DNA of 14,867 nt, taken from the NCBI GenBank assembly GCA_043811795.1, contig JBDRMV010000017.1, forward strand, positions 1 to 14,867, in the 5' to 3' direction. Positions 9,101 through 14,055 of the stretch are shown here, in pieces. Position 1 is the stretch's first letter. Every line of letters starts with the position of its first letter. A program made the translations under genes and the position numbers. Origin of the DNA: JBDRMV01 sp043811795. GTDB taxonomy: Bacteria > CG03. The notes beneath the pieces were generated by a model. It was not told the DNA's origin. It worked only from the letters and a program-made list of their open reading frames with translations, and searched no databases.

Positions 9101-9353
9101 TCCCCGTCTTTATAAAAGTTCTGAAGCCGGTTGTCCCGACGCTTTCAAGAGCTCTGTTGAACGAACGGAATTCCATAATCTGGTTGTTTTTGTCTTTGAC
9201 GCCGGCGCTGATTACCGCCTGTCCCCGGGATACGTAGAAAACCCACATGGGAATACCCGTTTTTCCGGAGATTGCGGGAAAGAAATTGGAAAAAGAAGTT
9301 TCCCAGTTGTAGTTTTCTATCACGAATTTGTTGTCGTCCGTAAGATAATACAT
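6102..9353 (-). CDS. Clan GH-Q glycoside phosphorylase, GH94/GH149/GH161-like (annotated in relatives as cellobiose phosphorylase)
   Basis: A 1083-residue cytoplasmic-looking protein without signal peptide. The N-terminal block (residues 10-62: FVIENYNWETSFSNFFPAIS, then GKTGIPMWVFYVSRGQA, then IMEF) matches my memory of the long bacterial cellobiose-phosphorylase-like family. EGFWVDHWLYNFDLLDTFR (near residue 520) and EMEAGKPGWNDSMNGLPGIM (near 640-658) lie in the (alpha/alpha)6 catalytic barrel. D651 of the WND triplet aligns with the general-acid aspartate of GH94 enzymes (GDWNDG). Such enzymes cleave a beta-linked glucan or oligosaccharide with phosphate to yield a sugar 1-phosphate. The length is closer to GH149/GH161 than to classic GH94 (about 800). 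Substrate and exact family cannot be settled by eye. It stands alone on this strand, divergent from pyruvate kinase. Confidence 0.75.
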   Translation of the reverse strand: MYYLTDDNKFVIENYNWETSFSNFFPAISGKTGIPMWVFYVSRGQAVISAGVKDKNNQIMEFRSFNRALESVGTTGFRTFIKTGKNKIYEPFRKTKQKNILQKMILSSAELEISEVNGNAGLETKVIYFPLANDDFPALIRILEIKNLKKNKINLDVIDGIPRVMPYGANLEILRAIPRHIEGMIGVFPKNGIPIFRLKQSPEDVVKIDRIDGGNFFISFSRGNPAGKNYIVDPRVVFGENEIYDFPWNFEKKSVGEILKKKQILCNKTPCAFKGASARLKSGEKIRLVSVLGQAPSDKEVSAISGKLTSQGYIARKRDENIRIIESIKVLTFTVSADRKFDEYSGQTFLDNAIRGGIPAVFSTASGKTAVYIYSRLHGDMERDYHLFVIEPTYFSQGNGFYRDVNQNRRCDVWFFPEIYDLNIKTFLNLIQTDGYNPLIVTQLTYSVTKKRKMLKWLSKLLKNKKGLLIVKDLLSKPFILGDFLMKLDKSGVNVKKDPDSILSGILRFCEENECGGIHEGFWVDHWLYNFDLLDTFRMIYPDKIARILTQNNDCYFYDNPDIVRPRADKFVLSNGRVMQYGAVERNVEKIKLIKSRRRNPSKMRTKYGKGEIYRTNLLVKILVMAVNRIATLDPSGLGIEMEAGKPGWNDSMNGLPGIMGSSLCQTLELEKALKFIYENLGKIKKDVKIYGELYEFLKKLEKAVSKRMKGGMNWFDFWNVTHAIKETYREKTAFGIDGAEKTIRSADLRKIIGIYLTLISGIFSAGNRKKIFAKNGVCFTYFEHRTLKYSFIRDKKGGKKLSAEGLPLVKPLSFAMKPLPLFLEGPVHMLKTHPEISSRIYQAVRKSPVFDRKLKMYKVCESLEKAPFEIGRVKAWGAGWLENESVYTHMEYKYLLEVLRSGLYEEFFRDIKTMLPPFLNPEIYGRSIFENVSFIASSSFPDEKMHGRGFQPRLSGVTSEMLTIWILMVAGKEPFFLDGKNALRFRLSPALPEWLFTKKPVKRGGLKINKNSFAFKLFGSIPVIYSNRKRKNTFGENGVSVKRYTLYYGKKKIVVVNSSVLEAKYAGDIRDRKVTKIEAVLE

Positions 9354-9362
9354 GGCAATGAT

Positions 9363-9391
9363 AGTTTAATAGATAAGACCGCCGGCGTCAA
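9363..9391 (-). promoter_or_regulatory. Sigma-70-like promoter for the phosphorylase gene
   Basis: On the minus strand, TTGACG (9391-9386) and TAAACT (9368-9363) are separated by exactly 17 bases. The -10 box ends 9 bases before the ATG at 9353 and no Shine-Dalgarno is present, so the predicted transcript begins at or within a few bases of the start codon. The whole divergent spacer is only 86 bp. Confidence 0.45.
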
Positions 9392-9439
9392 TTTTATTTT
9401 TCTGCTGGTAATAAGACGTTCAATTTTCTAACATAAGAA

Positions 9440-10498
9440 ATGCAGAAGACACAGGTTATCGCCACCGTCGGGCCCGCTTCCATAAACAGGATAAGGGAAA
9501 TGTTTCAGGCGGGTATGGCGGGAATCCGCCTAAACAGTTCGCACGGGTCTTTGCGTCAGCATGAAAAAGCCATCCGCGCGGCGAGGAGCGTCTCAGGAAA
9601 AATCTTTATTATCTACGACATAAAAGGTCCGAAGATACGGCTGGGGGACATTCCCGCATCGGCGCATCTGAAATCGGGAATGAAAATAATTTTGAAAACC
9701 GGGCTCCCTGAAAACAGCGACGGGTATCCCTTTACGGACGACGTAAAGAAGGGTTTCCCCGTATCTTTTGAACGGCTGCATAAATACGTCAGGGCGGGAC
9801 AGCGTCTGCTTCTTGACGACGGTCTTATCGGTTTGAAAGTCGAGAAAGTTTCCGGCAGGAGAATTTTCTGCAGGGTTCTTTACGGCGATATTCTCCGTTC
9901 AAGAAAGGGAATCAATCACCCTGACACGGTGATAGATTTTCCTTACACTGTGGAGGAGGACGTCCCTAAAATATCCTTTGCCGTTAAAAACAGGGTTGAT
10001 TATATCGCTGATTCTTTCGTGAGGAACGCGCGGGACGTGGAAGAACTCCGCGGGCGTTTGAAGGGCACGGGAGTGAAAATCATTTCAAAAATTGAAAACC
10101 CCGAGGGCGTCAGGAACTTTGATGCGATTTTACGCAGGTCGGACGCGATGATGATTGCCAGGGGCGACCTGGGTGTCGAGATGGAGCCGTGGGAGGTTCC
10201 CGAACTCCAGAAGGTTATGATTGAGAAATGCTGCAGGGCGCGCAAACCCGTGATAACGGCCACCCAGATGCTTGAGTCGATGATTGACGACCCGCGACCG
10301 AAAAGAAGCGATGTCTCCGATATTGCGAATGCCATTTACGACGGTACCGACGCCGTTATGCTCTCGGGCGAGACGTCCACGGGAAAGCACCCCGTTCTGT
10401 GCGTCGGGATGATGAGGAAAATAATAATGAAAACGGAAAGCACAAAAAGATACAGAGTAAAAAAATTAAAAGTTAATGCTCTGAAATCAAGGGGGTAG
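9440..10498 (+). CDS. pyk: Pyruvate kinase, short form lacking the C-terminal allosteric domain
   Basis: Converts phosphoenolpyruvate and ADP to pyruvate and ATP, the last step of glycolysis. Visible landmarks: IATVGPAS (7-14), RLNSSHG (30-36, usually RLNFSHG), DIKGPKIR (60-67), DDG (B domain), RKGINHP, the active-site signature IISKIENPEG with catalytic K217 and metal ligand E219, IARGDLGVE with D243, ITATQMLESM, and SDVSDIANAIYDGTDAVMLSGET. The chain stops at 352 residues, soon after the last barrel block. Usual enzymes are about 470 residues and carry a C-terminal domain for fructose-1,6-bisphosphate or sugar-phosphate control. There is no sign of a frameshift: the next gene's ribosome site overlaps the stop. 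It is probably active but not allosterically controlled in the usual way. The cupin gene begins 1 base after its stop. Confidence 0.9.
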   Translation: MQKTQVIATVGPASINRIREMFQAGMAGIRLNSSHGSLRQHEKAIRAARSVSGKIFIIYDIKGPKIRLGDIPASAHLKSGMKIILKTGLPENSDGYPFTDDVKKGFPVSFERLHKYVRAGQRLLLDDGLIGLKVEKVSGRRIFCRVLYGDILRSRKGINHPDTVIDFPYTVEEDVPKISFAVKNRVDYIADSFVRNARDVEELRGRLKGTGVKIISKIENPEGVRNFDAILRRSDAMMIARGDLGVEMEPWEVPELQKVMIEKCCRARKPVITATQMLESMIDDPRPKRSDVSDIANAIYDGTDAVMLSGETSTGKHPVLCVGMMRKIIMKTESTKRYRVKKLKVNALKSRG

Positions 10499-10499
10499 T

Positions 10500-10769
10500 A
10501 TGTCTGAAATTAAAGTTGAAAAGCCGGCTAAGGAAAAACTAAAGTCACTGGACGTTGAAAACTGGCCTGTCTGGGAGTGCGAGCCGAGCGCGTTTGACTG
10601 GGAATACGACAGCAATGAAGATTGTTACATTCTTGAAGGCAGTGTGACCGTAAAAACCGTCGGCGGTGATGTCTCCTTCGGTAAGGGCGACTTCGTTTCC
10701 TTTCCCAGGGGTCTTAAATGCCGCTGGGTCGTTGCGGAAAAAGTAAGGAAGCACTACAAACTCGGTTGA
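10500..10769 (+). CDS. Small cupin-domain protein (DUF861/EutQ-like fold)
   Basis: An 89-residue single-domain cupin. The pattern WPVWECEPSAFDWEYDSNED, CYILEGSVTVKT, GDVSFGKGDFVSFPRGLKC and W.V...VRKHYKLG is the small-cupin family that is often annotated only as cupin domain-containing protein. The usual histidine cluster of metal-binding cupins is largely replaced (E/D/C at YDSNEDCYILEG). GGGGG spanning the end of the pyruvate kinase gene, 6 bases before the ATG, sets the start. The genes are separated by one base, so they are almost certainly co-transcribed. Small-molecule binding is likely but the ligand is unknown. Confidence 0.8.
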   Translation: MSEIKVEKPAKEKLKSLDVENWPVWECEPSAFDWEYDSNEDCYILEGSVTVKTVGGDVSFGKGDFVSFPRGLKCRWVVAEKVRKHYKLG

Positions 10770-10786
10770 AGAAAATTAGCAAAGAA

Positions 10787-10813
10787 TTGTAATCGTCCCC
10801 GTTTTTTTATAGT
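10787..10813 (+). promoter_or_regulatory. Possible promoter overlapping a dispersed-repeat fragment
   Basis: TTGTAA (10787-10792) and TATAGT (10808-10813) are 15 bases apart. Between them lies CGTCCCCGTTTTTTT, the reverse complement of the AAAAACGGGGACG part of the repeat at 6075-6087, here in opposite orientation. The repeat fragment therefore forms the promoter spacer, or the match is fortuitous. The spacing is short. Confidence 0.3.
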
Positions 10814-10841
10814 ATTCTAAATCAAAAAGGAGGGTGGTATT

Positions 10842-11042
10842 ATGTCTATTGTTGAGTACGAGGAGTTCAAGGGTAATCAGATGATTGTTTTGAAGAACAA
10901 TGAGGAAGACCGGTATCCGTTCAAGTTCGGACTGGGGAAAGGAAAAAAAATAGTTGAGAACTTTGACGCGATAAAAAAGTGGGTTGACCAGCAGGAAGCT
11001 GCAAAGAAGGAAAAGGAGCAGGAACAGGAAAGCGCCGAATAA
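10842..11042 (+). CDS. Small charged protein of unknown function
   Basis: A 66-residue soluble protein with a very strong ribosome site (AGGAGGGTG) 6 bases before the ATG. It reads MSIVEYEEFKGNQMIVLKNN, then EEDRYPFKFGLGKGKKIVEN, then FDAIKKWVDQQEAAKKEKEQ and an acidic tail. The block NxMIVLKxxEEDRYPFxFGLxKxKxIVEN recalls a small family I have seen as hypothetical proteins in several uncultivated and deltaproteobacterial genomes. No catalytic motif, signal or membrane segment is visible. The C-terminal third is a K/E/Q-rich helix. The good ribosome site and codon use argue for a real gene. Confidence 0.7.
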   Translation: MSIVEYEEFKGNQMIVLKNNEEDRYPFKFGLGKGKKIVENFDAIKKWVDQQEAAKKEKEQEQESAE

Positions 11043-11088
11043 CAGCCATATTCTTCTCCCTTTTCTTTTCTGTCATTGCTAATACTTT

Positions 11089-11157
11089 GTCATTTTGAGC
11101 GCCCCCCCTTTCATTTCGGGCACCCCTCCTGTCATTTCGAGCGTAGCGAGAAATCTT
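11089..11157. repeat. Three degenerate GTCATTTCGAG-type repeat copies
   Basis: GTCATTTTGAGC (11089-11100) and TCATTTCGGGC (11111-11121) are partial copies. The full copy is GTCATTTCGAGCGTAGCGAG plus AAATCTT (11131-11157). The last matches a short imperfect palindrome (ATTTCG...CGAGAAAT) that is scattered in many bacterial genomes between genes. The spacer 11043-11206 holds nothing else that I can support. Confidence 0.65.
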
Positions 11158-11206
11158 CTGTAAATGAGAGGCTGATTTCGGATGTTAGATATATGAGGCG
11201 GGAATC

Positions 11207-11665
11207 ATGAGAGACCGGAGATTTGTGGCTGAGCATCGTGGCGGTCCGCTCAGCATGCACAATCATCGATTGATGGCGCTCTGGGCCGCAGAGTGCGCCG
11301 AACATGCGCTTTCCGCTTTCTGGACGGCGGATAACGATCAGCGCCCATTTTATGCAGTACAACAGGCAAGAGCTTGGGCTAGAGGCGAGATTTCTGTTGG
11401 AGATGCACGACAGGCGGCAGTAGCCGCCCACGCGGCTGCCAGAGCGTCAAAGGCTGCCGCAGCGCTCGCCGCCGCCCGCGCTGCCGGACACGCCGCCGCG
11501 ACGGCGCATATGGCTGACCACTGCCTGGGCGCTGCAGCGTATGCGCTTAAGGCGGCAGACAAGGGCGGAATGAATACTGCACAAGAGCGGCAATGGCAGG
11601 ATAAGCATCTTCCGGTCTCTATCCGGAAGTTAGTAATTTCCGCTCGTGCGCTTCGACGGATATAG
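11207..11665 (+). CDS. Putative immunity protein, Imm-5-like family (orphan)
   Basis: A 152-residue, strongly alanine-rich helical protein beginning MRDRRFVAEHRGGPLSMHNH. Recognisable blocks are WAAECAEHAL, ARAWARGEISVGDARQAAVA, AHAAARASKAA, GHAAATAHMADHCLGAAAYA, LKAADK and ERQWQDKHLPVSIRKLVISA. I recognise these as the family annotated putative immunity protein with an Imm-5-like domain, thought to neutralise a polymorphic or contact-delivered toxin. No toxin gene lies beside it, so it is an orphan; such genes often travel alone. GC and alanine content are well above those of the neighbours, suggesting transfer. A weak GAGGCGGG site lies upstream of the ATG. The function is inferred only from family resemblance. 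Confidence 0.75.
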   Translation: MRDRRFVAEHRGGPLSMHNHRLMALWAAECAEHALSAFWTADNDQRPFYAVQQARAWARGEISVGDARQAAVAAHAAARASKAAAALAAARAAGHAAATAHMADHCLGAAAYALKAADKGGMNTAQERQWQDKHLPVSIRKLVISARALRRI

Positions 11666-11706
11666 GGATAAAATGAAGGACCTCCCCATTTTCCCCGTTC
11701 TTCTTT

Positions 11707-11757
11707 CCTCCCCCTTGACGGGGGAGGATTAAGGTGGGGGTGATATTCTTCACCCCC
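11707..11757. repeat. Tandem perfect hairpins (CCTCCCCC / GGGGGTGA type)
   Basis: CCTCCCCC (11707-11714) pairs with GGGGGAGG (11720-11727) across TTGAC. GGGGGTGA (11736-11743) pairs with TCACCCCC (11750-11757) across six bases. This double G/C-rich hairpin unit is a widely scattered intergenic repeat type. A third hairpin, CTGCTGC-TCC-GCAGCAG (11782-11798), follows. No T-run follows any of them, so they are not ordinary terminators. Confidence 0.65.
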
Positions 11758-11797
11758 CCGTATCCCGTAGTCCGTACCCCGCTGCTGCTCCGCAGCA

Positions 11798-11855
11798 GGG
11801 ACACCTTAAAACGCCGTCGTCGGAAAAAAGCAAATTATTCCACGTGGAATATTTT
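11798..11855. repeat. Copy 1 of a 58-bp repeat ending in a CACGTG-centred palindrome
   Basis: GGGACACCTTAAAACGCCGT, CGTCGG, an A-run, then a palindrome centred on CACGTG (TATTCCACGTGGAATA, 11836-11851). It matches 13181-13239 along its whole length with few differences. The palindrome is about 40 bases upstream of the nuclease start and could also serve as an operator. Confidence 0.65.
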
Positions 11856-11856
11856 T

Positions 11857-11882
11857 TTGAAATATTGTTTGCGGTGTATAAA
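11857..11882 (+). promoter_or_regulatory. Possible promoter for the HNH nuclease gene
   Basis: TTGAAA (11857-11862) precedes TATAAA (11877-11882) by 14 bases. The -10 box ends 9 bases before the ATG at 11892, leaving only a weak AGAAG element. The -35 spacing is poor; the -10 match is good. Confidence 0.3.
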
Positions 11883-11891
11883 TAGAAGAAA

Positions 11892-12803
11892 ATGAAATCC
11901 TATGTGGGTATAACTGACCAATCTTGGTTTGACCAGCTCAGTGGTTATCGGCAGTTGGAAGAAGTAAATTTCTGGCAACCATCTGGGAATCGACTTTTCA
12001 GAACTCTGCAGCCCGGTGAGTTGTTTCTCTTCAAACTTCACAGTCCCAATGACTACATCGTTGGCGGAGGCTTCTTTGCACACGCCACTTTACTTCCCAT
12101 CAGTCTGGCATGGGAGGCATTTGACATCTCAAACGGGGCTCGCAGTCTTTCCGAGATGCGTACTCTTGCGGCAAAATATCGCCGTCAAAGAGATGACCGT
12201 ACTGCGGATTACACAATAGGTTGCATTCTTCTCGAGCAACCGTTCTTTCTTCCGAAACGTGAATGGATCCCTGCTCCGTCCGACTGGAAATACAACATTG
12301 TCCAAGGACGAGGTTATGATCTTTCGATTGAACCAGGTCTTTCACTCTGGAATCAATTACAATCCGCAAGGGTGGCAGGGCTTATTGTTTACGAAGAATC
12401 AGGGCGCTATGGACAACCAATTCTCGAGTTGCCACGCCTTGGTCAAGGCTCATTTAGAATATTGGTAACTGATGCCTACGAACGGCGTTGCGCCATAACG
12501 AGTGAACGAACCCTTCCAGCCCTCGATGCCGCACACATCAAGCCGTATTCCGAAAATGGTTTGCATGTTGTGAATAATGGAATTCTCTTGCGAAGAGACA
12601 TCCATGCACTGTTTGACAAAGGCTACCTGACAATCACGCCATCGATGAATGTTGAAGTGAGTCGCAGGATAAAGGAGGAGTTTGAGAATGGGAGAGACTA
12701 CTATCGGCATCATGGAGATAAAATTCGCCTTCCTGTGGAACCTGCCGGTCGCCCATCACCAGCATTACTTGAATGGCATAATGCGCATATCTATAAAGGA
12801 TGA
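11892..12803 (+). CDS. HNH endonuclease with N-terminal PUA/EVE-like domain (possible modification-dependent restriction enzyme)
   Basis: A 303-residue protein. The C-terminal part (about 195-300) is an HNH nuclease: RRCAITSERTLPALDAAHIK, PYSENGLHVVNNGILLRRDI, HALFDKGYLTI, with C200, H215 (AHIKP), N228/N229 and H238 (DIHALFD) as the expected metal and catalytic positions. VSRRIKEEFENGRDYY and a closing WHN are also family hallmarks. The N-terminal part (MKSYVGITDQSWFDQL...FWQPSG...LQPGELFLFKLHSPNDYIVG) has the length and strand pattern of a PUA/EVE-like reader domain, which in other proteins binds modified cytosine. I infer a stand-alone type IV-like defence nuclease; the reader assignment is less certain than the HNH domain. 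No methylase gene is next to it. Diverged copies of one repeat lie on both sides. Confidence 0.8.
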   Translation: MKSYVGITDQSWFDQLSGYRQLEEVNFWQPSGNRLFRTLQPGELFLFKLHSPNDYIVGGGFFAHATLLPISLAWEAFDISNGARSLSEMRTLAAKYRRQRDDRTADYTIGCILLEQPFFLPKREWIPAPSDWKYNIVQGRGYDLSIEPGLSLWNQLQSARVAGLIVYEESGRYGQPILELPRLGQGSFRILVTDAYERRCAITSERTLPALDAAHIKPYSENGLHVVNNGILLRRDIHALFDKGYLTITPSMNVEVSRRIKEEFENGRDYYRHHGDKIRLPVEPAGRPSPALLEWHNAHIYKG

Positions 12804-12823
12804 ATAATAAAAAAGGAAAGAAA

Positions 12824-12874
12824 GGGGACGGTTCTGATACTTTTTAGGATGGGAATGAAAACCAGAACCGTCCC
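12824..12874. repeat. Palindromic dispersed repeat, 12-bp perfect arms
   Basis: GGGACGGTTCTG (12825-12836) is the exact reverse complement of CAGAACCGTCCC (12863-12874), with a 26-base centre containing ATACTTTTT. This is the most complete copy of the GGGGACGGTTCTG family in the window. It lies directly after the nuclease gene and runs into the next, truncated gene. Confidence 0.7.
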
Positions 12875-13112
12875 GGATTTTACCTTTCCATATAATCCAT
12901 ATCATCCGGAGCCATATACGCGGTTTACAGTTCAGAATATGATGAATCATCCAAATGATTTTTTAATTGGGGAAGAATACTGGGATTTTCTATCGGGGCA
13001 AGACACTTTTAAAGAACTACTAAAAATATTTGACCACGTCGGCAAGATATATAAAAGTAGAATACAAAACAAAATCAAACAAGTAGCATCAGAAAAAATC
13101 GAAAAGCACTAA
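12849..13112 (+). pseudogene. Likely C-terminal remnant of a type II restriction endonuclease (TdeIII-like)
   Basis: The 87-codon frame begins with bases contributed by the palindromic repeat. Only the part from about 12876 reads as a former protein: DFTFPYNPYHPEPYTRFTVQ, NMMNHPNDFLIGEEYWDFLS, GQDTFKELLKIFDHVGKIYK. The run YNPYHPxPYxRFT...EYWDFLxGxxTFxELLxIFxxVGK is what I remember from the C-terminal end of TdeIII-family restriction enzymes (about 250 residues). If so, the first two thirds, including the nuclease core, are missing. No ribosome site precedes the ATG and no methyltransferase is present. Family identity is a recollection, not a search result. It may instead be a real small protein of unknown role. 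Confidence 0.45.
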
Positions 13113-13134
13113 TTTATAAAAGAATGCGGAAAGA

Positions 13135-13160
13135 GTGGGGGCAGTTGTGATACTTTCTCC
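13135..13160. repeat. Diverged copy of the GGGACGG...TGATAC repeat
   Basis: GTGGGGGCAGTTGTGATAC, then TTTCTCC, aligns with the 12824 copy (GGGGACGGTTCTGATAC, TTTTT) with several substitutions. It lies in the 283-base gene-free stretch 13113-13395, whose other contents are the repeat at 13181 and the promoter at 13303. Confidence 0.45.
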
Positions 13161-13180
13161 CCGTTCAAATCTACAAAAAG

Positions 13181-13239
13181 GGGACACCTTGAAACGGCGT
13201 CGTCGGGAAAAAGGCCAATTATGCCACGTGGCATAATTT
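13181..13239. repeat. Copy 2 of the CACGTG-palindrome repeat
   Basis: It begins GGGACACCTTGAAACGGCGT and CGTCGGG, and matches 11798-11855. The terminal palindrome here is a perfect 22-mer (13217-13238) centred on GCCACGTGGC. The TTCC...GGAA arms of copy 1 are TGCC...GGCA here, i.e. both sides changed together. Same orientation as copy 1, about 1.38 kb apart. Confidence 0.65.
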
Positions 13240-13302
13240 CGGGAGTGTCATTTCTTCTTCCCGAATTATGGATTTATTCCTGAAAATTCTGAAACTATCT
13301 TT

Positions 13303-13330
13303 TTGTACGAAAATATGGTAAAAATATAAC
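13303..13330 (+). promoter_or_regulatory. Promoter for the MNT/HEPN locus
   Basis: TTGTAC (13303-13308) and TATAAC (13325-13330) are 16 bases apart and point to the gene at 13396. The leader would be about 60 bases and contains GTTAGCCGT (13348-13356), whose inverse follows the operon. Confidence 0.4.
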
Positions 13331-13395
13331 GTATGTATAACAACATTGTTAGCCGTAAATTTGTGAGAATATAAGTAGAACAGAGGACAATAAAA

Positions 13396-13695
13396 ATGAA
13401 TAAAGATGAAGTAACACGTTTGATGAGGGAAAATCATAATGTGTTAACGACAGAATATGGTGTTTCCAGAATCGGCATCTTCGGATCGGTGGCAAAAGGT
13501 ACTGTGACGGAAAATAGTGATTTGGATATAGTAGTTGAATTTGAGAGACCGATAGGGTTTAAATTTATTAGACTTGTGGAATATCTTGAAAACTTATTTG
13601 GGACAAAGGTTGATGTAATAACGAAAGACGGGCTTGAAAATATACGAGTAAAAGAGGTGGCGAGAAATATTGAAAAGAATTTAATTTATGTCTAA
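13396..13695 (+). CDS. MNT-family nucleotidyltransferase antitoxin (MntA-like)
   Basis: A 99-residue minimal nucleotidyltransferase. The motif IGIFGSVAKGTVTENSDLDI shows G30-S31 and the catalytic pair D42/D44; the third acidic residue is D73 in GTKVDVIT. In HEPN-MNT toxin-antitoxin systems this protein adds AMP to a tyrosine in the toxin's RX4HXY motif and so silences it. All catalytic residues are present, so the protein looks intact. AGAGGA lies about 8 bases before the ATG. Its stop is inside the start of the HEPN gene (ATGTCTAA overlap), the usual operon layout of the pair. Composition is AT-rich compared with the genes at 5-11 kb. Confidence 0.88.
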   Translation: MNKDEVTRLMRENHNVLTTEYGVSRIGIFGSVAKGTVTENSDLDIVVEFERPIGFKFIRLVEYLENLFGTKVDVITKDGLENIRVKEVARNIEKNLIYV

Positions 13696-14018
13696 AAGAG
13701 AATCTATTGCTGTTCTCCAGGATATGAAAGAATCTATCAATAGAATTATATCATATACATCGAAGATGAAATATGATGATTTTCTGCAGGATTATAAAAC
13801 ACAAGATGCAGTGATTAGAAATATTGAAATTTTGGGTGAAGCTGCTAAATTGCTGTCAGATGAAACAAAAGAAAAGTATCCCAATATTCCCTGGAGTGAC
13901 ATTGTAGGAACAAGAGATAAACTAATCCATAGATTACTTTGGTGTAAATATTGATGTTGTGTGGGATATAGCGAGGAATGACATTCCATCGCTATCCACA
14001 CAGCTAAAAGACATATAA
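13688..14018 (+). pseudogene. HEPN (DUF86/HepT-like) toxin, frameshifted within its active-site motif
   Basis: The first 81 codons read as a normal HepT-like RNase (DAVIRNIEILGEAAKLLSDE, then IPWSDIVGTRDKLIH). The catalytic arginine R76 and histidine H81 are present. Directly after H81 the frame goes out of step (reading RLLWCKY, stop at 13952-13954). The +1 frame continues from 13935 as YFGVNIDVVWDIARNDIPSL then STQLKDI and TAA at 14016-14018, exactly the expected C-terminus. One extra base lies in 13931-13934. Corrected, the protein would be 109 residues, normal for the family. The break removes the tyrosine that the partner AMPylates. It could be a true inactivating mutation or a consensus error; no long homopolymer is present. 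Confidence 0.85.
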
Positions 14019-14045
14019 ACGGCTAACAAAGCAATGAACCTGACT
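14019..14045 (+). other. attC-like half-site after the HEPN gene (possible former gene-cassette boundary)
   Basis: ACGGCTAACAAAGCAATGAA then CCTGACT follows the HEPN stop directly. This resembles the 5' half of an integron attC site (RYYYAAC, spacer, then the L-box region). A matching GTTAGCCGT lies upstream of the operon at 13348-13356 in the orientation a preceding attC would give. The core GTTAGCC deviates from GTTRRRY at one position. The 3' half is absent; a dispersed repeat starts at 14056. A plain inverted repeat is the simpler alternative. Confidence 0.3.
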
Positions 14046-14055
14046 TTGAATAAAA

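Noticed and set aside
8814..9431. 205-codon plus-strand frame opposite the phosphorylase N-terminus
   Set aside because: It lies antisense to strongly family-like coding sequence, has no recognisable domain or ribosome site, and its residue pattern mirrors the codon bias of the true gene.
11089..11157. CRISPR-like array
   Set aside because: The three copies are degenerate, unequal in length and lack spacers of constant size; the unit is a known type of scattered intergenic repeat.
11350..11562. Alanine-rich minus-strand frame inside the immunity gene
   Set aside because: It is a shadow of GCN-rich codons; the plus strand matches a known family across its full length.
11707..11798. Intrinsic terminators after the immunity gene
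   Set aside because: The hairpins are strong but no T-run follows them; they fit a dispersed repeat unit better.
13925..13954. Programmed frameshift in the HEPN gene
   Set aside because: There is no slippery heptamer and no downstream pseudoknot that I can see; a single-base insertion or consensus error is simpler. Kept only as a test in the findings.
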